From: Siphonodentalium dalli | Taxonomy: Eukaryota; Mollusca; Scaphopoda; Gadilida; Siphonodentaliidae | Length of the DNA: 64,000 nucleotides | Reading direction: 5' to 3' | Assembly (NCBI GenBank): GCA_032622095.1 | Contig: CP136061.1 | Span: 168,089,107-168,153,106 of the forward strand | Part shown: in pieces, positions 12,941 through 25,979 of the stretch | Layout of the letters: every line of letters starts with the position of its first letter | How positions within the stretch are numbered: position 1 is the stretch's first letter | Position numbers and translations under genes: made by a program | Notes under the pieces: generated by a model | Told to the model about the DNA's origin: nothing | Databases searched by the model: none | What the model saw: only the letters and a program-made list of their open reading frames with translations

Positions 12941-15900
12941 GTTCAATGTATGCACCGGACGACAGTATATCTTGTTTTTGCACTGATTTAAATTTCATTA
13001 TTTTTGTTTTTTCATTTTGTATTTCACATTAGGCAGGACAGATCTCATTATTTTTGTCATTCTGTTTTGTCTTCCAGATTGGAGAGGGTACACTATTTCA
13101 GATACTCGGAAGCATACAGAAGATGGCCACATCCAAGATAATGCAGCGAATCAAATGTATGTGGTTATTGTTATAGCCCCTTTTTTAAAAAGGTATTTTG
13201 TTTTGCATCTGTCTGTCCGGACGTTCGTACGTACACCCGCCCAATGTCTGTTCATGCCATAGTGCTCGGTTCTGAATGAAATTTGGTATGGATGTTCCCT
13301 ACTATGAGTATACTCAGTAGAATATTCCAACGTTTTGTTCAGATTATTCATTCTAGAGTTATTCATCTTTGTTTATCTGGAAATGTTGGCTTTTTGGTCT
13401 GTCTGATGTCTTTTCAGGACATAACTTGAACAATAATGCTCGGTTCTCAATGATATTTGGTATGGATGTTCACCACTATAAGGACATTCAATGGCATCTG
13501 TTCAATGTATGCACCGGACGACAGTATATCTTGTTTTTGCACTGATTTAAATTTCATTATTTTTGTTCTTTCATTTGGTATTCCACATTATAGACAGGAC
13601 AGATCTCATTATTTTTGTCATTCTGTTTTGTTTTCCAGATTGGAGAGGGTAGAAGATTTCAGATACTCGGGAAGCATATAGAAGATGGCCACATCCAAGA
13701 TAACGCAGCGAATCAAATGTCTGGTTATTATTATAGCCCCTTATTAAAAAAGGGTATATTGTTTTGCATGTGTCTGTCCTGACATGCGTTCGCACATCCG
13801 CACAATGTCTGTTCAATGTTATAACTTGAACCGTAGTGCTCTGATCTCAATGAAATTTGGTATGGGTGTTCACCACTATAAGGACATTCAATGGCATCTG
13901 TCCAATGTATGCACCGGACGACAGTATATCTTGTTTTTGCACTGATTTAAATTTCATTATTTTTGTTCTTTCATTTGGTATTCCACATTATAGACAGGAC
14001 AGATCTCATTATTTTTGTCATTTTGTTTTGTCTTCCAGATTGGAGAGGGTAGAAGATTTCAGATACTCGGAAGCATATAGAAGATGGCCACATCCAAGAT
14101 AACGCAGCGAATCAAATGTCTGGTTATTATTATAGCCCCTTATTAAAAAAGGGTATATTGTTTTGCACGTGTCTGTCCGGACATGCATTCGCACATCCGC
14201 ACAATGTCTGTTCAATGTTATAACTTGAACCGTAGTGCTCTGATCTCAATGAAATTTGGTATGGGTGTTCACCACTATAAGGACATTCAATGGCATCTGT
14301 CCAATGTATGCACCGGACGACAGTATATCTTGTTTTTGCACTGATTTAAATTTCATTATTTTTGTTCTTTCATTTGGTATTCCACATTATAGACAGGACA
14401 GATCTCATTATTTTTGTCATTTTGTTTTGTCTTCCAGATTGGAGAGGGTAGAAGATTTCAGATAATCGGAAGCATACAGAAGATGGCCACATCCAAGATA
14501 ACGCAGCGAATCAAATGTCTGGTTATTGTTATAGCCCCTTTTTAAAAAAGGTATATTGTTTTGCATCTGTCTGTCCGGACGTTCGTACGTAAATCCGCCC
14601 AATGTCTGTTCATGCCATAGTGCTCGGTTCTGAATGAAATTTGATATGGATGTTCCCTACTATGAGTATACTCAGAAGAATATTCCATCGTTTTGTTCAG
14701 ATTATTCATTCTAGAGTTATTCATCTTTGTTTATCTGGAAATGTTGGCTTTTTAGTCTGTCTGATGTCTTTTCAGGACATAACTTGAACAATAATGCTCG
14801 GTTCTCAATGATATTTGGTATGGATGTTCACCACTATAAGGACATTCAATGTCATCTGTTCAATGTATGCACCGGATGACAGTATATCTTGTTTTTGCAC
14901 TGATTTAAATTTCATTATTTTTGTTCTTTCATTTGGTATTCCACATTATAGACAGGACAGATCTCATTATTTTTGTCATTTTGTTTTGTCTTCCAGATTG
15001 GAGAGGGTAGAAGATTTCAGATACTCGGAAGCATACAGAAGATGGCCACATCCAATATAACGCAGCGAATCAAATGTCTGGTTATTGTTATAGCCCCTTT
15101 TTAAAAAAGGTATATTGTTTTGCATCTGTCTGTCCGGACGTTCGTACGTACATCCGCCCAATGTCTGTTCATGCCATAGTGCTCGGTTCTGAATGAAATT
15201 TGGTATGGATGTTCCCTACTATGAGTATACTCAGTAGAATATTCCATCGTTTTGTTCAGATTATTCATTCTAGAGTTATTCATCTTTGTTTATCTGGAAA
15301 TGTTGGCTTTTTGGTCTGTCTGATGTCTTTTCAGGACATAACTTGAACAATAATGCTCGGTTCTCAATGATATTTGGTATGAATGTTCACCACTATAAGG
15401 ACATTCAATGGCATCTGTTCAATGTATGCACCGGACGACAGTATATCTTGTTTTTGCACTGATTTAAATTTCATTAGTTTTGTTCTTTCATTTTGTATTC
15501 CACATTAGGCAGGACAGATCTCATTATTTTTGTCATTCTGTTTTGTCTTCCAGATTGGAGAGGGTACAATATTTCAGATACTCGGAAGCATACAGAAGAT
15601 GGCCACATCCAAGATAACGCAGCGAATCAAATGTCTGGTTATTGTTATAGCCCCTTTTTTTAAAAGGTATATTGTTTTGCATCTGTCTGTCCGGACGTTC
15701 GTACGTACATCCGCCCAATGTCTGTTCATGCCATAGTGCTCGGTTCTGAATGAAATTTGGTATGGATGTTCCCTACTATGAGTATACTCAGTAGAATATT
15801 CCATCGTTTTGTTCAGATTATTCATTCTAGAGTTATTCATCTTTGTTTATCTGGAAATGTTGGCTTTTTGGTCTGTCTGATGTCTTTTCGGGACATAACT

Positions 15901-17090
15901 TGAACAATAATGCTCGGTTCTCAATGATATTTGGTATGGATGTTCACCACTATAAGGACATTCAATGGCATCTGTTCAATGTATGCACCGGACGACAGTA
16001 TATCTTGTTTTTGCACTGATTTAAATTTCATTATTTTTGTTCTTTCATTTGGTATTCCACATTATAGACAGGACATATCTCATTATTTTTGTCATTTTTT
16101 TTGTCTTCCAGATTGGAGAGGGTAGAAGATTTCAGATACTCTGAAGCATATAGAAGATGGCCACATCCAAGATAACGCAGCGAATCAAATGTCTGGTTAT
16201 TATTATAGCCCCTTATTAAAAAAGGGTATATTGTTTTGCACGTGTCTGTCCGGACATGCGTTCGTACATCCGCACAATGTCTGTTCAATGTTATAACTTG
16301 AACCGTAGTGCTCTGATCTCAATGAAATTTGGTATGGGTGTTCACCACTATAAGGACATTCAATGGCATCTGTCCAATGTATGCACCGGACGACAGTATA
16401 TCTTGTTTTTGCACTGATTTAAATTTCATTAGTTTTGTTCTTTCATTTTGTATTCCACATTAGGCAGGACAGATCTCATTATTTTTGTCATTCTGTTTTG
16501 TCTTCCAGATTGGAGAGGGTACAATATTTCAGATACTCGGAAGCATACAGAAGATGGCCACATCCAAGATAACGCAGCGAATCAAATGTCTGGTTATTGT
16601 TATAGCCTCTTTTTAAAAAAGGTATATTGTTTTGCATCTGTCTGTCCGGACGTTCGTACGTACATCCGCCCAATGTCTGTTCATGCCATAGTGCTCGGTT
16701 CTGAATGAAATTTGGTATGGATGTTCCCTACTATGAGTATACTCAGTAGAATATTCCATCGTTTTGTTCAGATTATTCATTCTAGAGTTATTCATCTTTG
16801 TTTATCTGGAAATGTTGGCTTTTTGGTCTGTCTGATGTCTTTTCGGGACATAACTTGAACAATAATGCTCGGTTCTCAATGATATTTGGTATGGATGTTC
16901 ACCACTATAAGGACATTCAATGGCATCTGTTCAATGTATGCACCGGACGACAGTATATCTTGTTTTTGCACTGATTTAAATTTCATTATTTTTGTTCTTT
17001 CATTTGGTATTCCACATTATAGACAGGACATATCTCATTATTTTTGTCATTTTGTTTTGTCTTCCAGATTGGAGAGGGTAGAAGATTTCA
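8500..17090. repeat. Tandem pair of 4387-bp higher-order units
   Basis: Sequence from about 8.5 to 12.7 kb recurs at an offset of 4387 bp from about 12.9 to 17.05 kb, head to tail. Linked markers repeat at that offset: the 'gtacacccgccc' variant near 8845 and 13232, the doubled G near 9280 and 13667, 'gataatcgg' near 10075 and 14462, and the shortened 'gtcattttttttgtc' tract near 11704 and 16091. The first difference is at 12708 ('gatactctg') against 17092 ('gataatcgg'). Confidence 0.85.
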
Positions 17091-19720
17091 GATAATCGGA
17101 AGCATACAGAAGATGGCCACATCCAAGATAACGCAGCGAATCAAATGTCTGGTTATTGTTATAGCCCCTTTTTAAAAAAGGTATATTGTTTTGCATCTGT
17201 CTGTCCGGACGTTCGTACGTAAATCCGCCCAATGTCTGTTCATGCCATAGTGCTCGGTTCTGAATGAAATTTGATATGGATGTTCCCTACTATGAGTATA
17301 CTCAGAAGAATATTCCATCGTTTTGTTCAGATTATTCATTCTAGAGTTATTCATCTTTGTTTATCTGGAAATGTTGGCTTTTTAGTCTGTCTGATGTCTT
17401 TTCAGGACATAACTTGAACAATAATGCTCGGTTCTCAATGATATTTGGTATGGATGTTCACCACTATAAGGACATTCAATGTCATCTGTTCAATGTATGC
17501 ACCGGATGACAGTATATCTTGTTTTTGCACTGATTTAAATTTCATTATTTTTGTTCTTTCATTTGGTATTCCACATTATAGACAGGACAGATCTCATTAT
17601 TTTTGTCATTTTGTTTTGTCTTCCAGATTGGAGAGGGTAGAAGATTTCAGATACTCGGAAGCATACAGAAGATGGCCACATCCAATATAACGCAGCGAAT
17701 CAAATGTCTGGTTATTGTTATAGCCCCTTTTTAAAAAAGGTATATTGTTTTGCATCTGTCTGTCCGGACGTTCGTACGTACATCCGCCCAATGTCTGTTC
17801 ATGCCATAGTGCTCGGTTCTGAATGAAATTTGGTATGGATGTTCCCTACTATGAGTATACTCAGTAGAATATTCCATCGTTTTGTTCAGATTATTCATTC
17901 TAGAGTTATTCATCTTTGTTTATCTGGAAATGTTGGCTTTTTGGTCTGTCTGATGTCTTTTCAGGACATAACTTGAACAATAATGCTCGGTTCTCAATGA
18001 TATTTGGTATGAATGTTCACCACTATAAGGACATTCAATGGCATCTGTTCAATGTATGCACCGGACGACAGTATATCTTGTTTTTGCACTGATTTAAATT
18101 TCATTAGTTTTGTTCTTTCATTTTGTATTCCACATTAGGCAGGACAGATCTCATTATTTTTGTCATTCTGTTTTGTCTTCCAGATTGGAGAGGGTACAAT
18201 ATTTCAGATACTCGGAAGCATACAGAAGATGGCCACATCCAAGATAACGCAGCGAATCAAATGTCTGGTTATTGTTATAGCCCCTTTTTTTAAAAGGTAT
18301 ATTGTTTTGCATCTGTCTGTCCGGACGTTCGTACGTACATCCGCCCAATGTCTGTTCATGCCATAGTGCTCGGTTCTGAATGAAATTTGGTATGGATGTT
18401 CCCTACTATGAGTATACTCAGTAGAATATTCCATCGTTTTGTTCAGATTATTCATTCTAGAGTTATTCATCTTTGTTTATCTGGAAATGTTGGCTTTTTG
18501 GTCTGTCTGATGTCTTTTCGGGACATAACTTGAACAATAATGCTCGGTTCTCAATGATATTTGGTATGGATGTTCACCACTATAAGGACATTCAATGGCA
18601 TCTGTTCAATGTATGCACCGGACGACAGTATATCTTGTTTTTGCACTGATTTAAATTTCATTATTTTTGTTCTTTCATTTGGTATTCCACATTATAGACA
18701 GGACATATCTCATTATTTTTGTCATTTTTTTTGTCTTCCAGATTGGAGAGGGTAGAAGATTTCAGATACTCTGAAGCATATAGAAGATGGCCACATCCAA
18801 GATAACGCAGCGAATCAAATGTCTGGTTATTATTATAGCCCCTTATTAAAAAAGGGTATATTGTTTTGCACGTGTCTGTCCGGACATGCGTTCGTACATC
18901 CGCACAATGTCTGTTCAATGTTATAACTTGAACCGTAGTGCTCTGATCTCAATGAAATTTGGTATGGGTGTTCACCACTATAAGGACATTCAATGGCATC
19001 TGTCCAATGTATGCACCGGACGACAGTATATCTTGTTTTTGCACTGATTTAAATTTCATTAGTTTTGTTCTTTCATTTTGTATTCCACATTAGGCAGGAC
19101 AGATCTCATTATTTTTGTCATTCTGTTTTGTCTTCCAGATTGGAGAGGGTACAATATTTCAGATACTCGGAAGCATACAGAAGATGGCCACATCCAAGAT
19201 AACGCAGCGAATCAAATGTCTGGTTATTGTTATAGCCTCTTTTTAAAAAAGGTATATTGTTTTGCATCTGTCTGTCCGGACGTTCGTACGTACATCCGCC
19301 CAATGTCTGTTCATGCCATAGTGCTCGGTTCTGAATGAAATTTGGTATGGATGTTCCCTACTATGAGTATACTCAGTAGAATATTCCATCGTTTTGTTCA
19401 GATTATTCATTCTAGAGTTATTCATCTTTGTTTATCTGGAAATGTTGGCTTTTTGGTCTGTCTGATGTCTTTTCGGGACATAACTTGAACAATAATGCTC
19501 GGTTCTCAATGATATTTGGTATGGATGTTCACCACTATAAGGACATTCAATGGCATCTGTTCAATGTATGCACCGGACGACAGTATATCTTGTTTTTGCA
19601 CTGATTTAAATTTCATTATTTTTGTTCTTTCATTTGGTATTCCACATTATAGACAGGACATATCTCATTATTTTTGTCATTTTGTTTTGTCTTCCAGATT
19701 GGAGAGGGTAGAAGATTTCA
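14400..19720. repeat. Tandem pair of 2630-bp higher-order units
   Basis: Sequence of about 14.40-17.05 kb is followed head to tail by its near-identical copy at about 17.05-19.70 kb. Matched markers are 'gataatcgg' near 14462 and 17092, 'ggtatgaatg' near 15379 and 18009, and 'tagcctcttttt' near 16602 and 19232. The junction monomer at 16886 starts as one subfamily ('gacaggacatatc' at about 17025) and turns into another by 17092. This is the expected footprint of unequal exchange within about 60 bp. Confidence 0.87.
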
Positions 19721-22700
19721 GATACTCTGAAGCATATAGAAGATGGCCACATCCAAGATAACGCAGCGAATCAAATGTCTGGTTATTATTATAGCCCCTT
19801 ATTAAAAAAGGGTATATTGTTTTGCACGTGTCTGTCCGGACATGCGTTCGTACATCCGCACAATGTCTGTTCAATGTTATAACTTGAACCGTAGTGCTCT
19901 GATCTCAATGAAATTTGGTATGGGTGTTCACCACTATAAGGACATTCAATGGCATCTGTCCAATGTATGCACCGGACGACAGTATATCTTGTTTTTGCAC
20001 TGATTTAAATTTCATTAGTTTTGTTCTTTCATTTTGTATTCCACATTAGGCAGGACAGATCTCATTATTTTTGTCATTCTGTTTTGTCTTCCAGATTGGA
20101 GAGGGTACAATATTTCAGATACTCGGAAGCATACAGAAGATGGCCACATCCAAGATAACGCAGCGAATCAAATGTCTGGTTATTGTTATAGCCCCTTTTT
20201 AAAAAAGGTATATTGTTTTGCATCTGTCTGTCCGGACGTTCGTACGTACATCCGCCCAATGTCTGTTCATGCCATAGTGCTCGGTTCTGAATGAAATTTG
20301 GTATGGATGTTCCCTACTCTGAGTATACTCAGTAGAATATTCCATCGTTTTGTTCAGATTATTCATTCTAGAGTTATTCATCCTTGTTTATCTGGAAATG
20401 TTGGCTTTTTGGTCTGTCTGATGTCTTTTCGGGACATAACTTGAACAATAATGCTCGGTTCTCAATGATATTTGGTATGGATGTTCACCACTATAAGGAC
20501 ATTCAATGGCATCTGTTCAATGTATGCACCGAGCGACAGTATATCTTGTTTTTGCACTGATTTAAATTTCATTATTTTTGTTCTTTCATTTGGTATTCCA
20601 CATTATAGACAGGACATATCTCATTATTTTTGTCATTTTGTTTTGTCTTCCAGATTGTAGAGGGTAGAAGATTTCAGATACTCTGAAGCATATAGAAGAT
20701 GGCCACATCCAAGATAACGCAGCGAATCAAATGTCTGGTTATTATTATAGCCCCTTATTAAAAAAGGGTATATTGTTTTGCACGTGTCGGTCCGGACATG
20801 CGTTCGTACATCCGCACAATGTCTGTTCAATGTTATAACTTGAACCGTAGTGCTCTGATCTCAATGAAATTTGGTATGGGTCTTCACCACTATAAGGACA
20901 TTCAATGGCATCTGTCCAATGTATGCACCGGACGACAGTATATCTTGTTTTTGCACTGATTTAAATTTTATTATTTTTGTTCTTTCATTTGGTATTCCAC
21001 ATTATAGACAGGACATATCTCATTATTTTTGTCATTCTGTTTTGTCTTCCAGATTGGAGAGGGTAGAAGATTTCAGATACTCGGAAGCATATAGAAGATG
21101 GCCACATCCAAGATAACGCAGCGAATCAAATGTCTGGTTATTATTATAGCCCCTTATTAAAAAAGGGTATATTGTTTTGCACGTGTCTGTCCGGACATGC
21201 GTTCGCACATCCGCACAATGTCTGTTCAATGTTATAACTTGAACCTTAGTGCTCTGATCTCAATGAAATTTGGTATGGGTGTTCACCACTATAAGGACAT
21301 TCAATGGCATCTGTTCAATGTATGCACCGGACGACAGTATATCTTGTTTTTGCACTGATTTAAATTTCATTATTTTTGTTCTTTCATTTTGTATTTCACA
21401 TTAGGCAGGACAGATCTCATTATTTTTGTCATTCTGTTTTGTCTTCCAGATTGGAGAGGGTACACTATTTCAGATACTTGGAAGCATACAGAAGATGGCC
21501 ACATCCAAGATAATGAAGCGAATCAAATGTATGTGGTTATTGTTATTGCCCCTTTTTTTAAAAGGTATATTGTTTTGCATCTGTCTGTCCGGACGTTCGT
21601 ACGTACATCCGCCCAATGTCTGTTCATGCCATAGTGCTCGGTTCTGAATGAAATTTGGTATGGATGTTCCCTACTATGAGTATACTCAGTAGAATATTCC
21701 ATCGTTTTGTTCAGATTATTCATTCTAGAGTTATTCATCTTTGTTTATCTGGAAATGTTGGCTTTTTGGTCTGTCTGATGTCTTTTCAGGACATAACTTG
21801 AACAATAATGCTCGGTTCTCAATGATATTTGGTATGGGTGTTCACCACTATAAGGACATTCAATGGCATCTGTTCAATGTATGCACCGGACGACAGTATA
21901 TCTTGTTTTTGCACTGATTTAAATTTTTATTATTTTTGTTCTTTCATTTGGTATTCCACATTATAGACAGGACATATCTCATTATTTTTGTCATTCTGTT
22001 TTGTCTTCCAGATTGGAGAGGGTAGAATATTTCAGATACTCGGAAGCATATAGAAGATGGCCACATCCAAGATAACGCAGCGAATCAAATGTCTGGTTAT
22101 TATTATAGCCCCTTATTAAAAAAGGGTATATTGTTTTGCACGTGTCTGTCCTGACATGCGTTCGCACATCCGCACAATGTCTGTTCAATGTTATAACTTG
22201 AACCGTAGTGCTCTGATCTCAATGAAATTTGGTATGGGTGTTCACCACTATAAGGACGTTCAATGGCATCTGTCCAATGTATGCACCGGACGACAGTATA
22301 TCTTGTTTTTGCACTGATTTAAATTTCATTAGTTTTGTTCTTTCATTTTGTATTCCACATTATAGACAGGACATATCTCATTATTTTTGTCATTTTGTTT
22401 TGTCTTCCAGATTGGAGAGGGTAGAAGATTTCAGATACTCTGAAGCATATAGAAGATGGCCACATCCAAGATAACGCAGCGAATCAAATGTCTGGTTATT
22501 ATTATAGCCCCTTATTAAAAAAGGGTATATTGTTTTGCACGTGTCTGTCCGGACATGCGTTCGTACATCCGCACAATGTCTGTTCAATGTTATAACTTGA
22601 ACCGTAGTGCTCTGATCTCAATGAAATTTGGTATGGGTGTTCACCACTATAAGGACATTCAATGGCATCTGTCCAATGTATGCACCGGACGACAGTATAT

Positions 22701-25073
22701 CTTGTTTTTGCACTGATTTAAATTTCATTAGTTTTGTTCTTTCATTTTGTATTCCACATTAGGCAGGACAGATCTCATTATTTTTGTCATTCTGTTTTGT
22801 CTTCCAGATTGGAGAGGGTACAATATTTCAGATACTCGGAAGCATACAGAAGATGGCCACATCCAAGATAACGCAGCGAATCAAATGTCTGGTTATTGTT
22901 ATAGCCCCTTTTTAAAAAAGGTATATTGTTTTGCATCTGTCTGTCCGGACGTTCGTACGTACATCCGCCCAATGTCTGTTCATGCCATAGTGCTCGGTTC
23001 TGAATGAAATTTGGTATGGATGTTCCCTACTCTGAGTATACTCAGTAGAATATTCCATCGTTTTGTTCAGATTATTCATTCTAGAGTTATTCATCCTTGT
23101 TTATCTGGAAATGTTGGCTTTTTGGTCTGTCTGATGTCTTTTCGGGACATAACTTGAACAATAATGCTCGGTTCTCAATGATATTTGGTATGGATGTTCA
23201 CCACTATAAGGACATTCAATGGCATCTGTTCAATGTATGCACCGAGCGACAGTATATCTTGTTTTTGCACTGATTTAAATTTCATTATTTTTGTTCTTTC
23301 ATTTGGTATTCCACATTATAGACAGGACATATCTCATTATTTTTGTCATTTTGTTTTGTCTTCCAGATTGGAGAGGGTAGAAGATTTCAGATACTCTGAA
23401 GCATATAGAAGATGGCCACATCCAAGATAACGCAGCGAATCAAATGTCTGGTTATTATTATAGCCCCTTATTAAAAAAGGGTATATTGTTTTGCACGTGT
23501 CGGTCCGGACATGCGTTCGTACATCCGCACAATGTCTGTTCAATGTTATAACTTGAACCGTAGTGCTCTGATCTCAATGAAATTTGGTATGGGTCTTCAC
23601 CACTATAAGGACATTCAATGGCATCTGTCCAATGTATGCACCGGACGACAGTATATCTTGTTTTTGCACTGATTTAAATTTTATTATTTTTGTTCTTTCA
23701 TTTGGTATTCCACATTATAGACAGGACATATCTCATTATTTTTGTCATTCTGTTTTGTCTTCCAGATTGGAGAGGGTAGAAGATTTCAGATACTCGGAAG
23801 CATATAGAAGATGGCCACATCCAAGATAACGCAGCGAATCAAATGTCTGGTTATTATTATAGCCCCTTATTAAAAAAGGGTATATTGTTTTGCACGTGTC
23901 TGTCCGGACATGCGTTCGCACATCCGCACAATGTCTGTTCAATGTTATAACTTGAACCTTAGTGCTCTGATCTCAATGAAATTTGGTATGGGTGTTCACC
24001 ACTATAAGGACATTCAATGGCATCTGTTCAATGTATGCACCGGACGACAGTATATCTTGTTTTTGCACTGATTTAAATTTCATTATTTTTGTTCTTTCAT
24101 TTTGTATTTCACATTAGGCAGGACAGATCTCATTATTTTTGTCATTCTGTTTTGTCTTCCAGATTGGAGAGGGTACACTATTTCAGATACTTGGAAGCAT
24201 ACAGAAGATGGCCACATCCAAGATAATGAAGCGAATCAAATGTATGTGGTTATTGTTATTGCCCCTTTTTTTAAAAGGTATATTGTTTTGCATCTGTCTG
24301 TCCGGACGTTCGTACGTACATCCGCCCAATGTCTGTTCATGCCATAGTGCTCGGTTCTGAATGAAATTTGGTATGGATGTTCCCTACTATGAGTATACTC
24401 AGTAGAATATTCCATCGTTTTGTTCAGATTATTCATTCTAGAGTTATTCATCTTTGTTTATCTGGAAATGTTGGCTTTTTGGTCTGTCTGATGTCTTTTC
24501 AGGACATAACTTGAACAATAATGCTCGGTTCTCAATGATATTTGGTATGGGTGTTCACCACTATAAGGACATTCAATGGCATCTGTTCAATGTATGCACC
24601 GGACGACAGTATATCTTGTTTTTGCACTGATTTAAATTTTTATTATTTTTGTTCTTTCATTTGGTATTCCACATTATAGACAGGACATATCTCATTATTT
24701 TTGTCATTCTGTTTTGTCTTCCAGATTGGAGAGGGTAGAATATTTCAGATACTCGGAAGCATATAGAAGATGGCCACATCCAAGATAACGCAGCGAATCA
24801 AATGTCTGGTTATTATTATAGCCCCTTATTAAAAAAGGGTATATTGTTTTGCACGTGTCTGTCCTGACATGCGTTCGCACATCCGCACAATGTCTGTTCA
24901 ATGTTATAACTTGAACCGTAGTGCTCTGATCTCAATGAAATTTGGTATGGGTGTTCACCACTATAAGGACGTTCAATGGCATCTGTCCAATGTATGCACC
25001 GGACGACAGTATATCTTGTTTTTGCACTGATTTAAATTTCATTAGTTTTGTTCTTTCATTTTGTATTCCACAT
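19650..25073. repeat. Tandem pair of 2713-bp higher-order units
   Basis: About 19.65-22.36 kb is repeated head to tail at about 22.36-25.07 kb. Shared markers include 'actctgagtatactc' near 20317 and 23030, 'caccgagcgac' near 20528 and 23241, 'tgaaccttag' near 21241 and 23954, and 'aaggacgttc' near 22253 and 24966. The crossover can be placed in the shared string 'tattccacatta': at about 22361 an L2-style left flank continues as the L1 signature 'tagacagg', whereas at 25073 the same flank continues as 'ggcagg'. Confidence 0.87.
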
Positions 25074-25979
25074 TAGGCAGGACAGATCTCATTATTTTTG
25101 TCATTCTGTTTTGTCTTCCAGATTGGAGAGGGTACAATATTTCAGATACTCGGAAGCATACAGAAGATGGCCATATCCAAGATAACGCAGCGAATCAAAT
25201 GTCTGGTTATTGTTATAGCCCCTTTTTAAAAAAGGTATATTGTTTTGCATCAGTCTGTCCGGACTTTCGTACGTACATCCGCCCAATGTCTGTTCATGCA
25301 ATAGTGCTCGGTTCTGAATGAAATTTGATATGGATGTTCCCTACTATGAGTATACTCAGTAGAATATTCCATCGTTTTGTTCAGATTATTCATTCTAGAG
25401 TTATTCATCCTTGTTTATCTGGAAATGTTGGCTTTTTGGTCTGTCTGATGTCTTTTCGGGACATAACTTGAACAATAATGCTCGGTTCTCAATGATATTT
25501 GGTATGGATGTTCACCACTATAAGAACATTCAATGGCATCTGTTCAATGTATGCACCGGACGACAGTATATCTTGTTTTTGCACTGATTTAAATTTCATT
25601 ATTTTTGTTCTTTCATTTGGTATTCCACATTATAGACAGGACATATCTCATTATTTTTGTCATTTTGTTTTGTCTTCCAGATTGGAGAGGGTAGAAGATT
25701 TCAGATACTCTGAAGCATATAGAAGATGGCCACATCCAAGATAACGCAACGAATCAAATGTCTGGTTATTATTATAGCCCCTTATTAAAAAAGGGTATAT
25801 TGTTTTGCACGTGTCTGTCCGGACATGCGTTCGTACATCCGCACAATGTCTGTTCAATGTTATAACTTGAACCGTAGTGCTCTGATCTCAATGAAATTTG
25901 GTATGGGTGTTCACCACTATAAGGACATTCAATGGCATCTGTCCAATGTATGCACCGGACGACAGTATATCTTGTTTTT

